Positions 17,381-27,100 are shown, counted from the stretch's first letter. The stretch: DNA of 64,000 nt from Nocardia carnea (GCF_029869215.1 NZ_JARWPM010000149.1:1-64000), one strand, 5' to 3'. Numbers and translations are program-made. The notes: generated by a model not told the origin, from the letters alone.

Positions 17381-18373
17381 TCAGTCGCGGGCGGGGCGGG
17401 CCGGGAGGACCAGCTGGGCGCCGGTACCGGGATGATCGAGAACCTCGACCGGATATCGGTATACGCGGCTGAGCAGGTCGCCGGTGAGGACGTCGCGCGG
17501 TGTGCCGTCGGCGGCAAGACGTCCCCCGTCGAGCACGGCCACACGGTCGGCGTAGGCCGCCGCGGAGGCCAGATCGTGCAGTACGACCACCACCGCGGCG
17601 CCAGCGGCGGCCCGGTCGGCGGCGAGGGTCAGTACCGCCTCCTGATGGCCGAGGTCGAGCGCGGCGGTGGGTTCGTCGAGCAGCAGGGTCGCGGTGTCCT
17701 GGGCCAGTACCCGGGCCAGCGCGACCCGGGCCCGTTCCCCGCCGGAGAGGCTGGGAAACGACCGCCCGGCCAGATGCGCGCAGTCGGTGGCGGCCATGGC
17801 GGCGGCGATCACCGCATCGTCACGGTCGGCGCGGGGGGTGCGCTGCCAGGGGGCGCGGCCCATGGCGATCACTTCGGCCGCGGTGAACGGGAAACCGACG
17901 GAATGCGATTGCGGGAGCACGGCGCGGCGGCGTGCCATATCGATCGGAGTCCAGTGGGCGAGCGGCCGCCCGTCGAGTTCGACGCTGCCGGCCCCCGGCT
18001 CGAGTTCGCCGGCCAGCACCGCGAGCAGTGTCGACTTACCGGCCCCGTTCGGGCCGACCAGGGCCAGCACCTCGCCGGCGACGACGTCGAGGCCGACCTC
18101 CGCGAGGACGCGGCGGGTGCCGCCCCCGCCGCCGCGCCGGTCCAAGGTGATGCCGCGAGCGCGCAGGGTGACAGCTCCCGGTTCGGTCTCGCCGGGGAGA
18201 TCGTGGGCGCGTTGTAACAACCCGGAGAGGCGCCGGCGCAAGGGGATACGGTCGGCGACCAGCGACTGATCCGCCCTGTCGCGCGCCGCGACCGCCGCCG
18301 TGCCGGCCCGGTCGGGGGCGGAACCCGGCTGTCCGTGGTTGCGCGCTGCCGCATACGGTCCCGGCTCGTTCAT
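17381..18373 (-). CDS. hmuV: Haem ABC transporter ATP-binding protein
   Basis: A 330-residue cytoplasmic ATPase of a haem importer. After an unusually long N-terminal extension of about 65 residues it has Walker A GPNGAGKST, the Q-loop region RRAVLPQSHSVGFPFT, signature LSGGERARVALARVLAQ, Walker B TLLLDEPTAALD and switch VVVLHDLASA. The ATG at 18373 overlaps the hmuU stop as ATGA. Alternatively translation could start further inside, since typical HmuV is about 260 residues. The ligand call as haem rests on the HmuT/HmuU partners. Confidence 0.88.
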   Translation of the reverse strand: MNEPGPYAAARNHGQPGSAPDRAGTAAVAARDRADQSLVADRIPLRRRLSGLLQRAHDLPGETEPGAVTLRARGITLDRRGGGGGTRRVLAEVGLDVVAGEVLALVGPNGAGKSTLLAVLAGELEPGAGSVELDGRPLAHWTPIDMARRRAVLPQSHSVGFPFTAAEVIAMGRAPWQRTPRADRDDAVIAAAMAATDCAHLAGRSFPSLSGGERARVALARVLAQDTATLLLDEPTAALDLGHQEAVLTLAADRAAAGAAVVVVLHDLASAAAYADRVAVLDGGRLAADGTPRDVLTGDLLSRVYRYPVEVLDHPGTGAQLVLPARPARD

Positions 18374-19452
18374 GCCCACCCTCCGGCTCGGGCGCGGGTG
18401 CGGCGCAGTAACCAGAAGAAGAACGGCCCGCCGATGAGCGAGGTGAGCATGCCCAGCGGGAGGTCGGCGTTGTCGACCAGGGAACGGGCCGCGACATCGG
18501 CGGCGAGCAGCACGACGGCACCGGTGACCGCGCTGACCGGGATCAGCGCGCGATGCCCGGGCCCGACGATCATGCGCACCACATGCGGGACGATCAGGCC
18601 GACGAACAGGATGATCCCGGTGAACGCCACCCCGGCGGTGGTGAGGACGGCAACGATCACGATCACCGTCCGGCGCAGCCGTTCCACATCGACCCCGAGA
18701 TGCCGGGCCGCGGATTCGCCGAGGGCGAGCAGATCCAGCCGCGGGGCGACGAACACCGCGGCCGCGATACCCCCGGCCGCGAGTACCGCGACCACGGCAA
18801 CCGCATCCCAGGTGGCGCCGTTGAGGCTCCCCAGCTGCCAGAACACGATCTGGTCGCGGGCGGCCGGGGAGGCGATGAACAGCAGGAAGGCGATGAGCCC
18901 ACCGGCGAACGCGTTGATCGCCACACCGGTGAGCACCAGCGTCACCACCTCCGTCCGGCCCCCGGACCGGGACAGCACGTACACCAGGACGGTGGTGATC
19001 AGCCCGGCGACGAACGCGGCGGCCGCCACCGACCAGGCGGCCACGAACGCGCCACCGAATACGATCACCGTGCCCGCCCCGACCGCGGCGCCCGACGACA
19101 CTCCGATCACCCCGGGTTCCGCGAGCGGATTGGCGAAAACACCCTGGAGCAGCGCGCCCGCCGTGGCGAGGGCGGCGCCGACCAGGATCGCGAGCAACAC
19201 CCGCGGGAACCGGACCTCCCACAGGGTGACCTCACCGGCCGGATGGGCGGGTAGCGGACCCCAGTCCAGCCCGATCCGGTGCGCGACACTGCCCGCCACT
19301 TCGGCGGGACCGGTCGGCACCTGCCCGATAGCCGCGGACGCCACCGCGAGCGCGATGAGCGCGAGCGCGGCGACAGTGAACGCGAGCACCGCGCGGCGCC
19401 CACGGTGCCCCACATCCGGGGCATCCGGCCGTTCGTCGAGATCTGCGGTCAT
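18370..19452 (-). CDS. hmuU: Haem ABC transporter permease (FecCD family)
   Basis: A 360-residue permease with about ten transmembrane helices that would form the haem channel as a dimer. FecCD hallmarks are VRFPRVLLAILVGAALATAGALLQGVF, NPLAEPGVIGVSSGAAVGAG, FVGLIVPHVVRMIVGPGHR, and the terminal LPLGMLTSLIGGPFFFWLL. The start ATG at 19452 is chosen over a further upstream frame because it places the first helix after a short cytoplasmic tail. It is translationally coupled to hmuV. The gap of about 390 bp to hmuT upstream is large for an operon. Confidence 0.9.
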   Translation of the reverse strand: MTADLDERPDAPDVGHRGRRAVLAFTVAALALIALAVASAAIGQVPTGPAEVAGSVAHRIGLDWGPLPAHPAGEVTLWEVRFPRVLLAILVGAALATAGALLQGVFANPLAEPGVIGVSSGAAVGAGTVIVFGGAFVAAWSVAAAAFVAGLITTVLVYVLSRSGGRTEVVTLVLTGVAINAFAGGLIAFLLFIASPAARDQIVFWQLGSLNGATWDAVAVVAVLAAGGIAAAVFVAPRLDLLALGESAARHLGVDVERLRRTVIVIVAVLTTAGVAFTGIILFVGLIVPHVVRMIVGPGHRALIPVSAVTGAVVLLAADVAARSLVDNADLPLGMLTSLIGGPFFFWLLRRTRARAGGWA

Positions 19453-19846
19453 GACGCCGCATCCCTCGGTTCGTCGCGGCGCCGGTGCGCTGCCGGATTC
19501 GGCCGCGCCCGGCATCCGGCGCGGCGAGGAGCGGTGAGCGTGGACCCGCCGCCGGTACGGTCCGCCCCTTCCGCGCCCGGTCGGTTCCTGCGTTGCCGGC
19601 TGCGCACAACCGGGTCGGCCTGTTCACCGGGCATTGCGGCGTTCCGATACGACCCGCTCATGCGCTGCCCACTCCGGATGAGGCGCGGCCGCCGATCGGC
19701 CCACCTGGGTGCGCGGCGATCGGAGTGCAGGCGGAGGTACCGCTCTGCCCTCCCCGGGCCCAACCCCTCATACTGTGTCCCTGGCGGATGAGCGTGGGTG
19801 CTGTGTGCCGCCGCGGCGGGGCTCCCGTGTGCGGACCCTGACTCAC
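19453..19846. other. Non-coding gap between hmuT and hmuU
   Basis: About 390 bp separate the binding-protein gene from the permease gene of the haem importer. I see no frame with convincing codon use, no clear hairpin and no iron box. Either hmuU has its own promoter here or the leader is long. Confidence 0.4.
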
Positions 19847-20959
19847 TCATGCGGTCCGGTGTCCGTAGATGGCCTCGGAGAGAGCCGTGATGACGCGCCC
19901 CGTGTTCGGGCCGAACGACAGCAGCACCGCATCGGACATATCGACAATTCGTTTGTTACGCCCCGCAGGGGTTTGCGCGATTCCCGGAATCCGGGCGATC
20001 CCGTCGACCCCGCCGATCGATTTCATCCCGTCGGTCATCACCAGCAGGACATCCGGGGCGGCGGCGATCATCGCTTCGCTGGTGATGGCCTGGAAGGGTT
20101 CGTTCACCCCGGATTCGGTGCCGGCGTCGCGGGCGCCGAGTGCGGCGATGAGCGCGTCCGCGCCGGAGCCGCGGCCGGCGAGCATGGTGATGGCACTGGA
20201 ACGCAGGTACAGGAAGGCGATGCGCAGCGGCGGGTCCTGGGCGGGGACGGCGGCGGAGGCGGCGGCGATCTCGTCCTGGGTGCGCTGGGCGAGTTGTTGT
20301 CCGCGTTCGGGGACGCCGAGCGCGGCGGCGACGGCCTCGATCTGCGGGACAACGCCTTCCATGGTGCGTTGCGGATCGAAGTAGACGACGGTGACCCCGG
20401 TAGCGCGTAACTGTTCCCGGACCGCGGGCGCGGCGCTGGTGGTGTCGGTCAGGAAGACGCTGGGCCGCAACGCCAGGATCGACTCCACGTTCAGCGCGCC
20501 GTTACCGCCGGTGACGTTCGGCAGACCCGCCACGGCGGGAAACGAGGCGGCGGTGCTGCGGCCGACCAGGTTGTCGCCGAGGCCGAGCGCGTACACGATC
20601 TGGGCGAGTGTGCCGTAGCGGTCGGCGGCCACGATCCGGCTCGCATCGGTGACGGTGACATCGGCGCCGTCGAAGGACCGTACCGTGGCGGGCAACGCGG
20701 GCGTCGGGGGCGGGGTGAGCGGTACCGGGTCCGCATTGTCCAGGATCGCGGTGGCCGGACCCTGCTGTCCGGTGGCCCCGGCGGGTTCGGTGCCTCCGCA
20801 TGCGGCGGTGAGCGCGAGCAGCCCGGCAGCGAGGACGGCCAGTAGCGCGCGGGCCCGCCCGGTAGGTACCCGGACGTGGCTGATCTCGTCTCGCCTGCGC
20901 GGGAACGCAGCCCTTCCGTGGTTACGTGTCGTTACCGCCTCCGGACCGGACTCGCTCAT
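19847..20959 (-). CDS. hmuT: Haem ABC transporter substrate-binding lipoprotein
   Basis: A 370-residue lipoprotein catching haem outside the membrane. The signal ALLAVLAAGLLALTAAC carries the lipobox Cys near residue 54. The preceding 30 or so residues are an unusual extension before the signal, so translation may begin later, though no obvious alternative start codon shows. The periplasmic-binding-protein (TroA/HmuT) pattern follows: VAADRYGTLAQIVYALGLGD, then GALNVESILALRPSVFL, and later TSEAMIAAAPDVLLVMTDG. A partial iron box touches the start codon. It leads the hmuTUV group. Confidence 0.88.
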   Translation of the reverse strand: MSESGPEAVTTRNHGRAAFPRRRDEISHVRVPTGRARALLAVLAAGLLALTAACGGTEPAGATGQQGPATAILDNADPVPLTPPPTPALPATVRSFDGADVTVTDASRIVAADRYGTLAQIVYALGLGDNLVGRSTAASFPAVAGLPNVTGGNGALNVESILALRPSVFLTDTTSAAPAVREQLRATGVTVVYFDPQRTMEGVVPQIEAVAAALGVPERGQQLAQRTQDEIAAASAAVPAQDPPLRIAFLYLRSSAITMLAGRGSGADALIAALGARDAGTESGVNEPFQAITSEAMIAAAPDVLLVMTDGMKSIGGVDGIARIPGIAQTPAGRNKRIVDMSDAVLLSFGPNTGRVITALSEAIYGHRTA

Positions 20960-20978
20960 GCAGGCAAGGCTAATCCGT
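20960..20978 (-). promoter_or_regulatory. Weak IdeR/DtxR-like iron box at the hmuT start
   Basis: GCAGGCAAGGCTAATCCGT matches about 11 of 19 positions of the mycobacterial iron box TTAGGTTAGGCTAACCTAA, including the core AAGGCTAA. It directly abuts the hmuT start codon. The match is much weaker than the one before the siderophore operon at 48.2 kb, so this is a suggestion only. Confidence 0.3.
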
Positions 20979-21009
20979 GCCGGTGTGTGGTCATCGCCCC
21001 CGCCCCCGG

Positions 21010-21984
21010 CTACGGGGTGGAGCTCACATCGTCGAGCGCCGCGGCTATCGCCCGCGGCAGTTCCAGGGTTTCGGCGGCGAGCACCCCGGTCAGCTGACCC
21101 ATATCGCGGGCGCCGACGAACATGCTGGCGACGCCGGGCCGGTCGCGGACCCACGCCAGGGCGACCGCCAGCGGGGAAGTGGCCAGCCCGTCGGCGGCGG
21201 TGACGAGGGCGTCGACGACGGCGGTGGCGCGGTCGTCGTCGAGGCGGCCGCGGATCTCGGCGGCGGTCGCTTCGTCGGCGGCGCGGGAATCGGCGGGGAC
21301 GCCGTCACGGTATTTCCCGGTGAGGATCCCGGCGGCCAGCGGTGCGGTGGCCACGATACCGGCGCCGTGGTGCGTGGCGGCGGGCACCGTATCGTCTTCG
21401 GCGCCGCGCGTGAGCAGGGAATAGGGGGCCTGTACGGCGGTGATGGGGGCGCGTGCGGCGAGGCTGGCCAGCTGCCAGGCGGTGAAACCGCGGACTCCGG
21501 CGTAGCGGACGCGGCCGGAACGGATCGCGTACTGCAGGGTGTCGGCGATCTCGTCGAGCGGGGTGGCCGGATCCCAGGCGGTGATCTGCCACAGGTCGAG
21601 ATGGTCGGTGCCCAGTTCCAGCAGCGTGCGGTCGAGCTGGCGCAGCAGGGTGCGACGCGAGCAGTCGACGGTGATTCGCGCCTGTTCGGGTGTGGGGGGT
21701 TCGCTGCCAGGGGGGACGGCCGGGAGATACGGCACCTGCCCGGCGCCGGCGCACAGGACCAGTTCGTCGCGTGACACCAGATCGCCCAGCAGCTCCGCCA
21801 GGATGCGCTGGGCCGCGCCGCCGCCGTAGGCGGGGGAGGTGTCGACGAGGGTGCCACCGGCTTCGGCGAACGCCATGAGTTGCGCGGCGGCGGTATCGGC
21901 GTCGGTCCGGGTGCCCCACGTGTGGGTGGCCAGCCCGATCCGGGAGACGCGCAGCCCGCTGCTGCCTACAGTGCGCTGTTCCAT
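21010..21984 (-). CDS. Aldo/keto reductase-family protein with incomplete catalytic tetrad
   Basis: A 324-residue (alpha/beta)8-barrel protein with the family framework: [42 protein letters not shown], and a C-terminal [25 protein letters not shown] nucleotide-binding region. The tetrad Asp (48) and Tyr (53) remain. However, the Lys normally in VLATKVG is Gly (VLCAGAG, about residue 80) and the His normally in YQIH is Thr (LWQITAWD, about 134). Normal hydride-transfer chemistry is therefore doubtful. It could be a binding or regulatory protein, or use altered chemistry. The ATG at 21984 gives the family N-terminus. It is divergent from uppP. Confidence 0.85.
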   Translation of the reverse strand: MEQRTVGSSGLRVSRIGLATHTWGTRTDADTAAAQLMAFAEAGGTLVDTSPAYGGGAAQRILAELLGDLVSRDELVLCAGAGQVPYLPAVPPGSEPPTPEQARITVDCSRRTLLRQLDRTLLELGTDHLDLWQITAWDPATPLDEIADTLQYAIRSGRVRYAGVRGFTAWQLASLAARAPITAVQAPYSLLTRGAEDDTVPAATHHGAGIVATAPLAAGILTGKYRDGVPADSRAADEATAAEIRGRLDDDRATAVVDALVTAADGLATSPLAVALAWVRDRPGVASMFVGARDMGQLTGVLAAETLELPRAIAAALDDVSSTP

Positions 21985-22308
21985 CACCGAATCCCCGCGC
22001 TCATGAGAAACAGCATGAGCGAGTCGGTCCCGGCGGCGGTGGCGACACGGGTCCGCGCAGGGTCCGCGTTCGAGCCCGATGGACACGGCAGGGTGCGACG
22101 TTTCCTCACGGCGCCCAGCCTAGAGCGTGACCGGCCGGTGCCCGTTCGCGGCGAACCGTGGGCGCGGCGTGTCCGCCCGCCCCGGCCGCCGCGCGCGGCC
22201 GGACCGGGGCACTGTAGGGTCGCTGCGGCTGCGGGTCCGCGCGATCGTGTTGTGGCAGCGGTGCCGTCGACAGCGAGGGAACGCGGAGTTCGTGGTGCAG
22301 GAGGATGT
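21985..22308. other. Divergent AKR/uppP intergenic region
   Basis: This gap of about 320 bp has no convincing gene, although an open frame continues upstream of uppP in phase. An inverted repeat, CGCTCATG (21998-22005), 8-nt loop, CATGAGCG (22014-22021), lies 14 bp from the AKR start. The same arms and loop length recur at 63599-63624 in the MarR region. Confidence 0.4.
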
Positions 22309-23259
22309 GTGATCGGCGAGTCGATGACCTGGGTGCAGGCGTTGGTGCTCGGGCTGGTGCAGGGATTGACGGAGTTCCTGCCGGTTTCGTCGTCCGGGCA
22401 TCTGCGGATCGTGTCGTCGGTGTTCTTCGGTGACGACGCGGGTGCGTCCTTCACGGCGGTAACCCAGCTCGGTACCGAGGCCGCGGTGCTGCTGTTCTTC
22501 GCCAAGGACATCTGGCGCATCGTGCGCGTCTGGTTCGCGACCGTCTTCGAGAAGCTGACCGCCCGTTCGCGGGAGACGGTGCCGCTGGCCGAGCAGGTGA
22601 CGACGAAACTTCCGGTGGTCACCGGTTCGGGACCGGTGGGTTACGACCCCGAGGCGGACGCCCAGCGCGAACTCGACTACCGCATGGGCTGGTATGTGAT
22701 CATTGCCACCATCCCGATCGGTGTGCTGGGCTTCGTTTTCAAGGACCAGATCCGTACGGGCGCACGCAATCTGTGGCTGGTCGCGATCATGCTGATCGTT
22801 TTCGCGCTGGTGATCGCGGCGGCCGAGCACTACGGCCCGAAACAGCGTCCGCTGGAACAACTCACCACCCGCGACGGTCTGGTGATGGGGTTCGCGCAGT
22901 GCCTGGCGCTGATTCCGGGTGTTTCGCGGTCGGGCGCCACGTCCAGCGCGGGCCTGTTCCTCGGCCTGAAACGGGAGGCGGCGGTGCGGTTCTCGTTCCT
23001 GCTGGCGATTCCCGCGGTGACCGCGTCGGGGTTGTTCAGTCTGCCGGACGCGTTCGAGCCGGCCGGTGAGGGTTTGAACGCGTCGGGCCCGCAACTGCTG
23101 GTGGCGACGCTGATTTCGTTCGTGGTGGGGTATGCGTCGGTGGCGTGGCTGCTGCGGTTCGTCGCGAAGCATTCCTTCTATTGGTTCGTCGGATACCGGA
23201 TCGTGCTGGGGTTCGTGATCATCGGTTTGCTCGCCGGTGGGGTCGTGTCGGCGACATGA
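22309..23259 (+). CDS. uppP: Undecaprenyl-diphosphatase (BacA/UppP)
   Basis: A 316-residue integral membrane enzyme recycling undecaprenyl diphosphate to the monophosphate carrier for peptidoglycan and arabinogalactan synthesis. Catalytic signatures are [17 protein letters not shown] near the N-terminus and [21 protein letters not shown] in the second half; both re-entrant regions are intact. About eight membrane segments are visible. I choose the GTG at 22309 just after AGGAGG; the ATG at 22324 would remove five residues. It begins the conserved uppP - histidine phosphatase - DUF3090 - SCO1664 - mshC run known from mycobacteria. Confidence 0.95.
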   Translation: MIGESMTWVQALVLGLVQGLTEFLPVSSSGHLRIVSSVFFGDDAGASFTAVTQLGTEAAVLLFFAKDIWRIVRVWFATVFEKLTARSRETVPLAEQVTTKLPVVTGSGPVGYDPEADAQRELDYRMGWYVIIATIPIGVLGFVFKDQIRTGARNLWLVAIMLIVFALVIAAAEHYGPKQRPLEQLTTRDGLVMGFAQCLALIPGVSRSGATSSAGLFLGLKREAAVRFSFLLAIPAVTASGLFSLPDAFEPAGEGLNASGPQLLVATLISFVVGYASVAWLLRFVAKHSFYWFVGYRIVLGFVIIGLLAGGVVSAT

Positions 23260-23344
23260 ACCGGGCGGGAAGCGGCGCCGTCGCAGCGCCGAGGGGCCGG
23301 TTCGCCGGACGTCGGCGCGCCGCCACGGCCGTTAGGCTGGCAGC

Positions 23345-24046
23345 ATGACGGTGATCCTGCTGCGACACGGCTTGTCGACCTCCAATTCCGCGGGGACACT
23401 CGCCGGGCGCAGTCCCGGGGTGGAACTCACCGACCGCGGCGGCGAACAGGCGCGTGCCGTCGCGGCGCGCCTGGCGACACTGCCTGTCACCAGGATCGTC
23501 ACCTCGCCGCTGCTGCGCTGTCAGCGCACGGTGTCACCGCTGGCGGCGGATCTGGAGCTGGAACCGGTGGTCGACGACCGGCTCGCCGAGGTCGACTACG
23601 GCGACTGGACCGGCCGCAAGATCACCGAGCTGCTGTCCGAACCGCTGTGGCAGGTGGTGCAGCGGCATGCGTCGGCCGCGGTCTTTCCCGGTGGGGAGGG
23701 CCTGGCGCAGGTGCAGGCGCGCGCGGTATCGGCGATCCGGGAACACGATCGCGCCCTCGCGGAGTTACACGGCGGGGATCGGCTGTGGGTGGCCTGCACT
23801 CACGGTGACGTGATCAAGTCGGTGCTCGCCGATGCGCTCGGTATCCACCTCGACGGATTCCAGCGGATCATGGTCGAACCCGCCTCGCTCAGCGTCATCC
23901 GTTACACCCGGACCGCGCCGTTCGTCACCCGGATGAATGACACCGGTTCGGATCTTTCCGGTCTGGCGCCCGCGCAGGCCCCCGAATCCGGGGCTTCGGG
24001 CCCGGTACCCGGCGGGGAGATCGGCGCGGGAAGGAAAGACGGATAA
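23345..24046 (+). CDS. Histidine phosphatase family protein (MSMEG_4193/Rv2135c family)
   Basis: A 233-residue phosphoglycerate-mutase-like phosphatase. The catalytic His lies in LLRHGLSTSN, the second Arg in TSPLLRCQRT, the conserved Glu in LAEVDYGDWTGRK, and the second His in VACTHGDVIKS. The acidic-polar C-terminal tail (after about 200) is probably disordered. In M. tuberculosis the homologue Rv2135c likewise follows uppP. The substrate is unknown; location suggests a cell-envelope or mycothiol link but nothing in the sequence proves it. Confidence 0.92.
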   Translation: MTVILLRHGLSTSNSAGTLAGRSPGVELTDRGGEQARAVAARLATLPVTRIVTSPLLRCQRTVSPLAADLELEPVVDDRLAEVDYGDWTGRKITELLSEPLWQVVQRHASAAVFPGGEGLAQVQARAVSAIREHDRALAELHGGDRLWVACTHGDVIKSVLADALGIHLDGFQRIMVEPASLSVIRYTRTAPFVTRMNDTGSDLSGLAPAQAPESGASGPVPGGEIGAGRKDG

Positions 24047-24169
24047 TGGGTATGCCCGATACCGGCGGATGCGCCACCTCTCGGCGGCGTCGGGCGAATC
24101 GGCGTGTGCGCCGGGAAACGGCGTCGCGGAGCACCGCAGCCGAACAGGGTCACGTATCAGGAGGTGCAT

Positions 24170-24754
24170 GTGTCACGAGCAATCCATGTATTCCGCACCC
24201 CCGAACGTTTCGTCGCCGGAACTGTCGGTGAGCCGGGCGACCGCGCGTTCTACCTGCAGGCGGTGGAGGAACCCCGGGTGGTGAGCGTGCTGCTGGAGAA
24301 GCAGCAGGTGAAGGTCCTCGCCGACCGGATGGGTCTGCTGCTGGACGAGGTGGCGCGCCGGTTCGGCGCCGAGGTGCCGCCGCAGGCCGAGCAGGTCAGC
24401 GACAACGACCCCCTGGTCACCCCGATCGACGCCGAGTTCCGGGTCGGGACGATGGGGCTGGGCTGGGATGCCGATGCGGGCGCCGTGGTGGTGGAGTTGC
24501 TGGCCATCACCGAAACCGAGGTGGACGAATCGGTGGTCCTCGACGATACCGACGAGGGTCCCGACGCGGTGCGCGTGTTCCTCACCCCGGATCAGGCCCG
24601 GGAGTTCGCGTTGCGGTCCACCCGGGTGATCGCGGCCGGGCGGCCGCCGTGCCCGCTGTGCGGGGAGCCGCTGTCGGCCCGTGGGCATATGTGTGTGCGC
24701 ACCAACGGGTACAAGCGCGGTGAACTGTTCGGCGCGAACGATCTGGAGGAATGA
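24170..24754 (+). CDS. DUF3090 family protein (Rv2134c-like)
   Basis: A 194-residue cytoplasmic protein of unknown function. It opens RAIHVFRTPERFVAGTVGEPGDR and contains RAFYLQAVEEPRVVSVLLEKQQ. It ends with a possible metal site, CPLCGEPLSARGHMC, in which three cysteines are suitably spaced. The GTG at 24170 is fixed by AGGAGG five bases upstream. Its stop overlaps the start of the SCO1664 gene as ATGA, so the two proteins are made together. The gene is conserved in this position across mycolic-acid actinomycetes and Streptomyces. Confidence 0.9.
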   Translation: MSRAIHVFRTPERFVAGTVGEPGDRAFYLQAVEEPRVVSVLLEKQQVKVLADRMGLLLDEVARRFGAEVPPQAEQVSDNDPLVTPIDAEFRVGTMGLGWDADAGAVVVELLAITETEVDESVVLDDTDEGPDAVRVFLTPDQAREFALRSTRVIAAGRPPCPLCGEPLSARGHMCVRTNGYKRGELFGANDLEE

Positions 24755-25557
24755 GCGTGCCCGATGCCGGGGACACGCTGTGCACCGGTGAATTGACGGT
24801 ACTGGGCCGGGTGAGTGTCGCCAGTAACGTGACCCTGGTGTGCGACCTCGCCGCAGGTGGCGGCACCGTGCGGGTGGTGTACAAACCGGTTCGCGGGGAG
24901 CAGCCGCTGTGGGATTTCCCCGACGGCACGCTGGCGGGCCGGGAGGTGGCGTCGTATCTGATCTGTTCGGCGCTGGGCTGGCCGGTGATCCCGGAGACGG
25001 TGCTGCGGGAGGGGCCGTACGGGCCGGGGATGGTGCAACGCTGGATCACCACCCGCGATCCGGGCGAACCCGGGAGCACGCGCTTGGACTTGGTGGATCT
25101 GTGCCCGGTGGGGCTGGTCCCGGACGGTTATCGGGAGATCCTGCGGGCCTACGACGGTGCCGGAGACGAGGTGTCGCTGGTGCATGCCGACGATCCGCGG
25201 CTGCAGCGGATGGCGGTGCTGGATGTGCTGTTGAACAACGCCGACCGTAAGGGCGGTCACGCACTGGAGGGGCTGGACGGCGGCGTGTACGGCGTGGACC
25301 ACGGGATCTGCCTGCATCAGGAGAACAAACTGCGCACCGTGCTGTGGGGGTGGGCCGGGGAACCGGTCCCGGCGGATCTGCTCGCCGATATCGCGGCCTT
25401 CACCGAGACCCTGCCGGGGGAACTCGCCGACCGGCTGGCCGAACATCTCACCGACCCGGAGATCGACGCCTTGCTGCGTCGCGCGAAGCGGTTGCTGGAC
25501 GACCCGGTGATGCCGTTACCGGTGACGTCGCGGCCCATCCCGTGGCCGGCGTTCTGA
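24751..25557 (+). CDS. SCO1664 family protein (PI3/PI4-kinase-like fold, Rv2133c-like)
   Basis: A 268-residue protein with kinase-like landmarks: VRVVYKPVRGEQPLWDFPDG (candidate nucleotide-binding Lys), REVASYLICSALGWPVIPET, then LNNADRKGGHALEG (catalytic-loop-like Asp/Asn) and YGVDHGICLH (metal-binding Asp-like). These resemble the atypical PI3/PI4-kinase and HipA-like superfamily. Substrate and activity are unknown. It is translationally coupled to DUF3090 and lies 161 bp before mshC, an order also known around Streptomyces SCO1663-SCO1665. A functional link to mycothiol is possible but unproven. Confidence 0.88.
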   Translation: MSVPDAGDTLCTGELTVLGRVSVASNVTLVCDLAAGGGTVRVVYKPVRGEQPLWDFPDGTLAGREVASYLICSALGWPVIPETVLREGPYGPGMVQRWITTRDPGEPGSTRLDLVDLCPVGLVPDGYREILRAYDGAGDEVSLVHADDPRLQRMAVLDVLLNNADRKGGHALEGLDGGVYGVDHGICLHQENKLRTVLWGWAGEPVPADLLADIAAFTETLPGELADRLAEHLTDPEIDALLRRAKRLLDDPVMPLPVTSRPIPWPAF

Positions 25558-25718
25558 CCGCCGCGGTTCATCGGATGATTCGCTCGGCCTGACGGCAAGG
25601 GTTGCCTTCCGCACGCACACGGTTCCGTGCAGGTCAGTGCCCCGCCGGCAAGTGCCGATCCGGTCCGGACGGCGGGGTGGGCGGCGACCGGCCGCCACCG
25701 ACCTCTACTCTCGAAGGT

Positions 25719-26960
25719 ATGCAGTCCTGGTCCGACACCCCGATCCCCGCGGTCCCCGGAGCAGGGCCACCACTCCGTTTGCACGACACCGCCGACGCCG
25801 GTATCCGCCCGGTCACCCCGGGTGCGACGGCGACCATGTACGTCTGCGGGATCACCCCCTACGACGCCACCCACCTGGGCCACGCCGCGACCTACCTGAC
25901 TTTCGATCTGGTGAACCGGTTGCTGCGCGACAACGGTCACGAGGTGCACTACGTGCAGAACGTCACCGACGTCGACGATCCGCTGTTCGAACGCGCCGCC
26001 CGGGACGGCGTGGACTGGCGGGAGCTGGGCACCGGCGAGATCGAACTGTTCCGCGCCGATATGGCGGCGCTGCGGGTGCTGCCCCCGCGCGACTACGTGG
26101 GCGCGATCGAATCGGTCGACGAGGTGATCGAGCTGGTCCGCAAACTGCAGGCCGCGGGGGCCGCCTACACCGTCGACGACCCCGAGTTCCCCGATATCTA
26201 TTTCCGCACCGACGCCACCGAGCAGTTCGGCTACGAATCGGGGTACGACCGCGACACCATGGCGCGGCTGTTCGCCGAACGCGGCGGCGACCCGGACCGT
26301 CCCGGTAAACGCGACCCGCTCGACGCCCTGCTGTGGCGGGCACAGCGTCCGGGCGAACCGTCGTGGCCGGCGCCGTTCGGTGCGGGCCGTCCCGGCTGGC
26401 ATATCGAATGCGCGGCGATCGCGGTGAACCGCCTCGGCACCGAATTCGATATCCAGGGCGGCGGCAGTGATCTCATCTACCCGCACCACGAGTACTCCGC
26501 GGCGCACGGTGAAGCGCTGGTGGCCGGTCGCCGGTTCGCCCGCCACTATGTGCACACCGGGATGATCGGCCTGGACGGCGAGAAGATGTCGAAGTCCAAG
26601 GGGAATCTCGTGCTGGTGTCGAAGCTGCGCGCCGCCGGCGTCGACCCCGCCGCGATCCGGCTGGGCCTGTTCGCCGGCCACTACCGCGCCGACCGTATGT
26701 GGACCGACGATGTGCTCACCGACGCGCAGGCGCGGCTGGACCGCTGGCGGCAGGCGGTGACCGCCCCCGCGGCCCCCGCGGCCGCCGATACGGTCGCCCG
26801 GCTGCGCACCCACCTGGCCGACGACCTGGACACCCCCCGGGCGCTGGCCGCGGTCGATGCCTGGGTCCGCGACACCCTCGATTACGGCGGCACCGATACC
26901 GGCGCGGGCGCGGAGATCGCCACGGCGGTCGATGCGCTACTCGGTGTGCCACTGCGCTGA
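25719..26960 (+). CDS. mshC: Mycothiol ligase: L-cysteine:1D-myo-inositol 2-amino-2-deoxy-alpha-D-glucopyranoside ligase
   Basis: A 413-residue ATP-dependent ligase joining cysteine to GlcN-inositol in mycothiol biosynthesis. It is a cysteinyl-tRNA-synthetase relative: [20 protein letters not shown] holds the zinc Cys and the HIGH-like [17 protein letters not shown] provides further zinc ligands, and KMSKSKGN is the KMSKS loop. The tRNA-binding domain is absent, and the length matches MshC rather than CysS. The ATG at 25719 fits the family N-terminus [10 protein letters not shown]. Mycothiol is an actinobacterial thiol, which supports the taxonomic assignment. Confidence 0.96.
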   Translation: MQSWSDTPIPAVPGAGPPLRLHDTADAGIRPVTPGATATMYVCGITPYDATHLGHAATYLTFDLVNRLLRDNGHEVHYVQNVTDVDDPLFERAARDGVDWRELGTGEIELFRADMAALRVLPPRDYVGAIESVDEVIELVRKLQAAGAAYTVDDPEFPDIYFRTDATEQFGYESGYDRDTMARLFAERGGDPDRPGKRDPLDALLWRAQRPGEPSWPAPFGAGRPGWHIECAAIAVNRLGTEFDIQGGGSDLIYPHHEYSAAHGEALVAGRRFARHYVHTGMIGLDGEKMSKSKGNLVLVSKLRAAGVDPAAIRLGLFAGHYRADRMWTDDVLTDAQARLDRWRQAVTAPAAPAAADTVARLRTHLADDLDTPRALAAVDAWVRDTLDYGGTDTGAGAEIATAVDALLGVPLR

Positions 26961-27100
26961 GTTCGGGCCCGGCACGGGCGCAGGACTTTTCGCGGTCGGT
27001 GCGTGGTGAACCATCACAAGTACCGGCCGGTCTGCTTCGGCGATACGGTACTGTTCGATGCTCGAGATCCCCACCCGTTCCCCGACCAGATCGGCGCCGT

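Noticed and set aside
16117-17544. Long minus-strand frame opposite the MMPL transporter
   Set aside because: His/Arg/Gln-rich translation without any domain pattern; explained as a shadow of the high-GC coding strand.
17381-19222. Single large protein joining the permease region to HmuV
   Set aside because: The upstream part is an out-of-phase reading of hmuU; the ATGA overlap at 18370-18373 shows two separate coupled genes.
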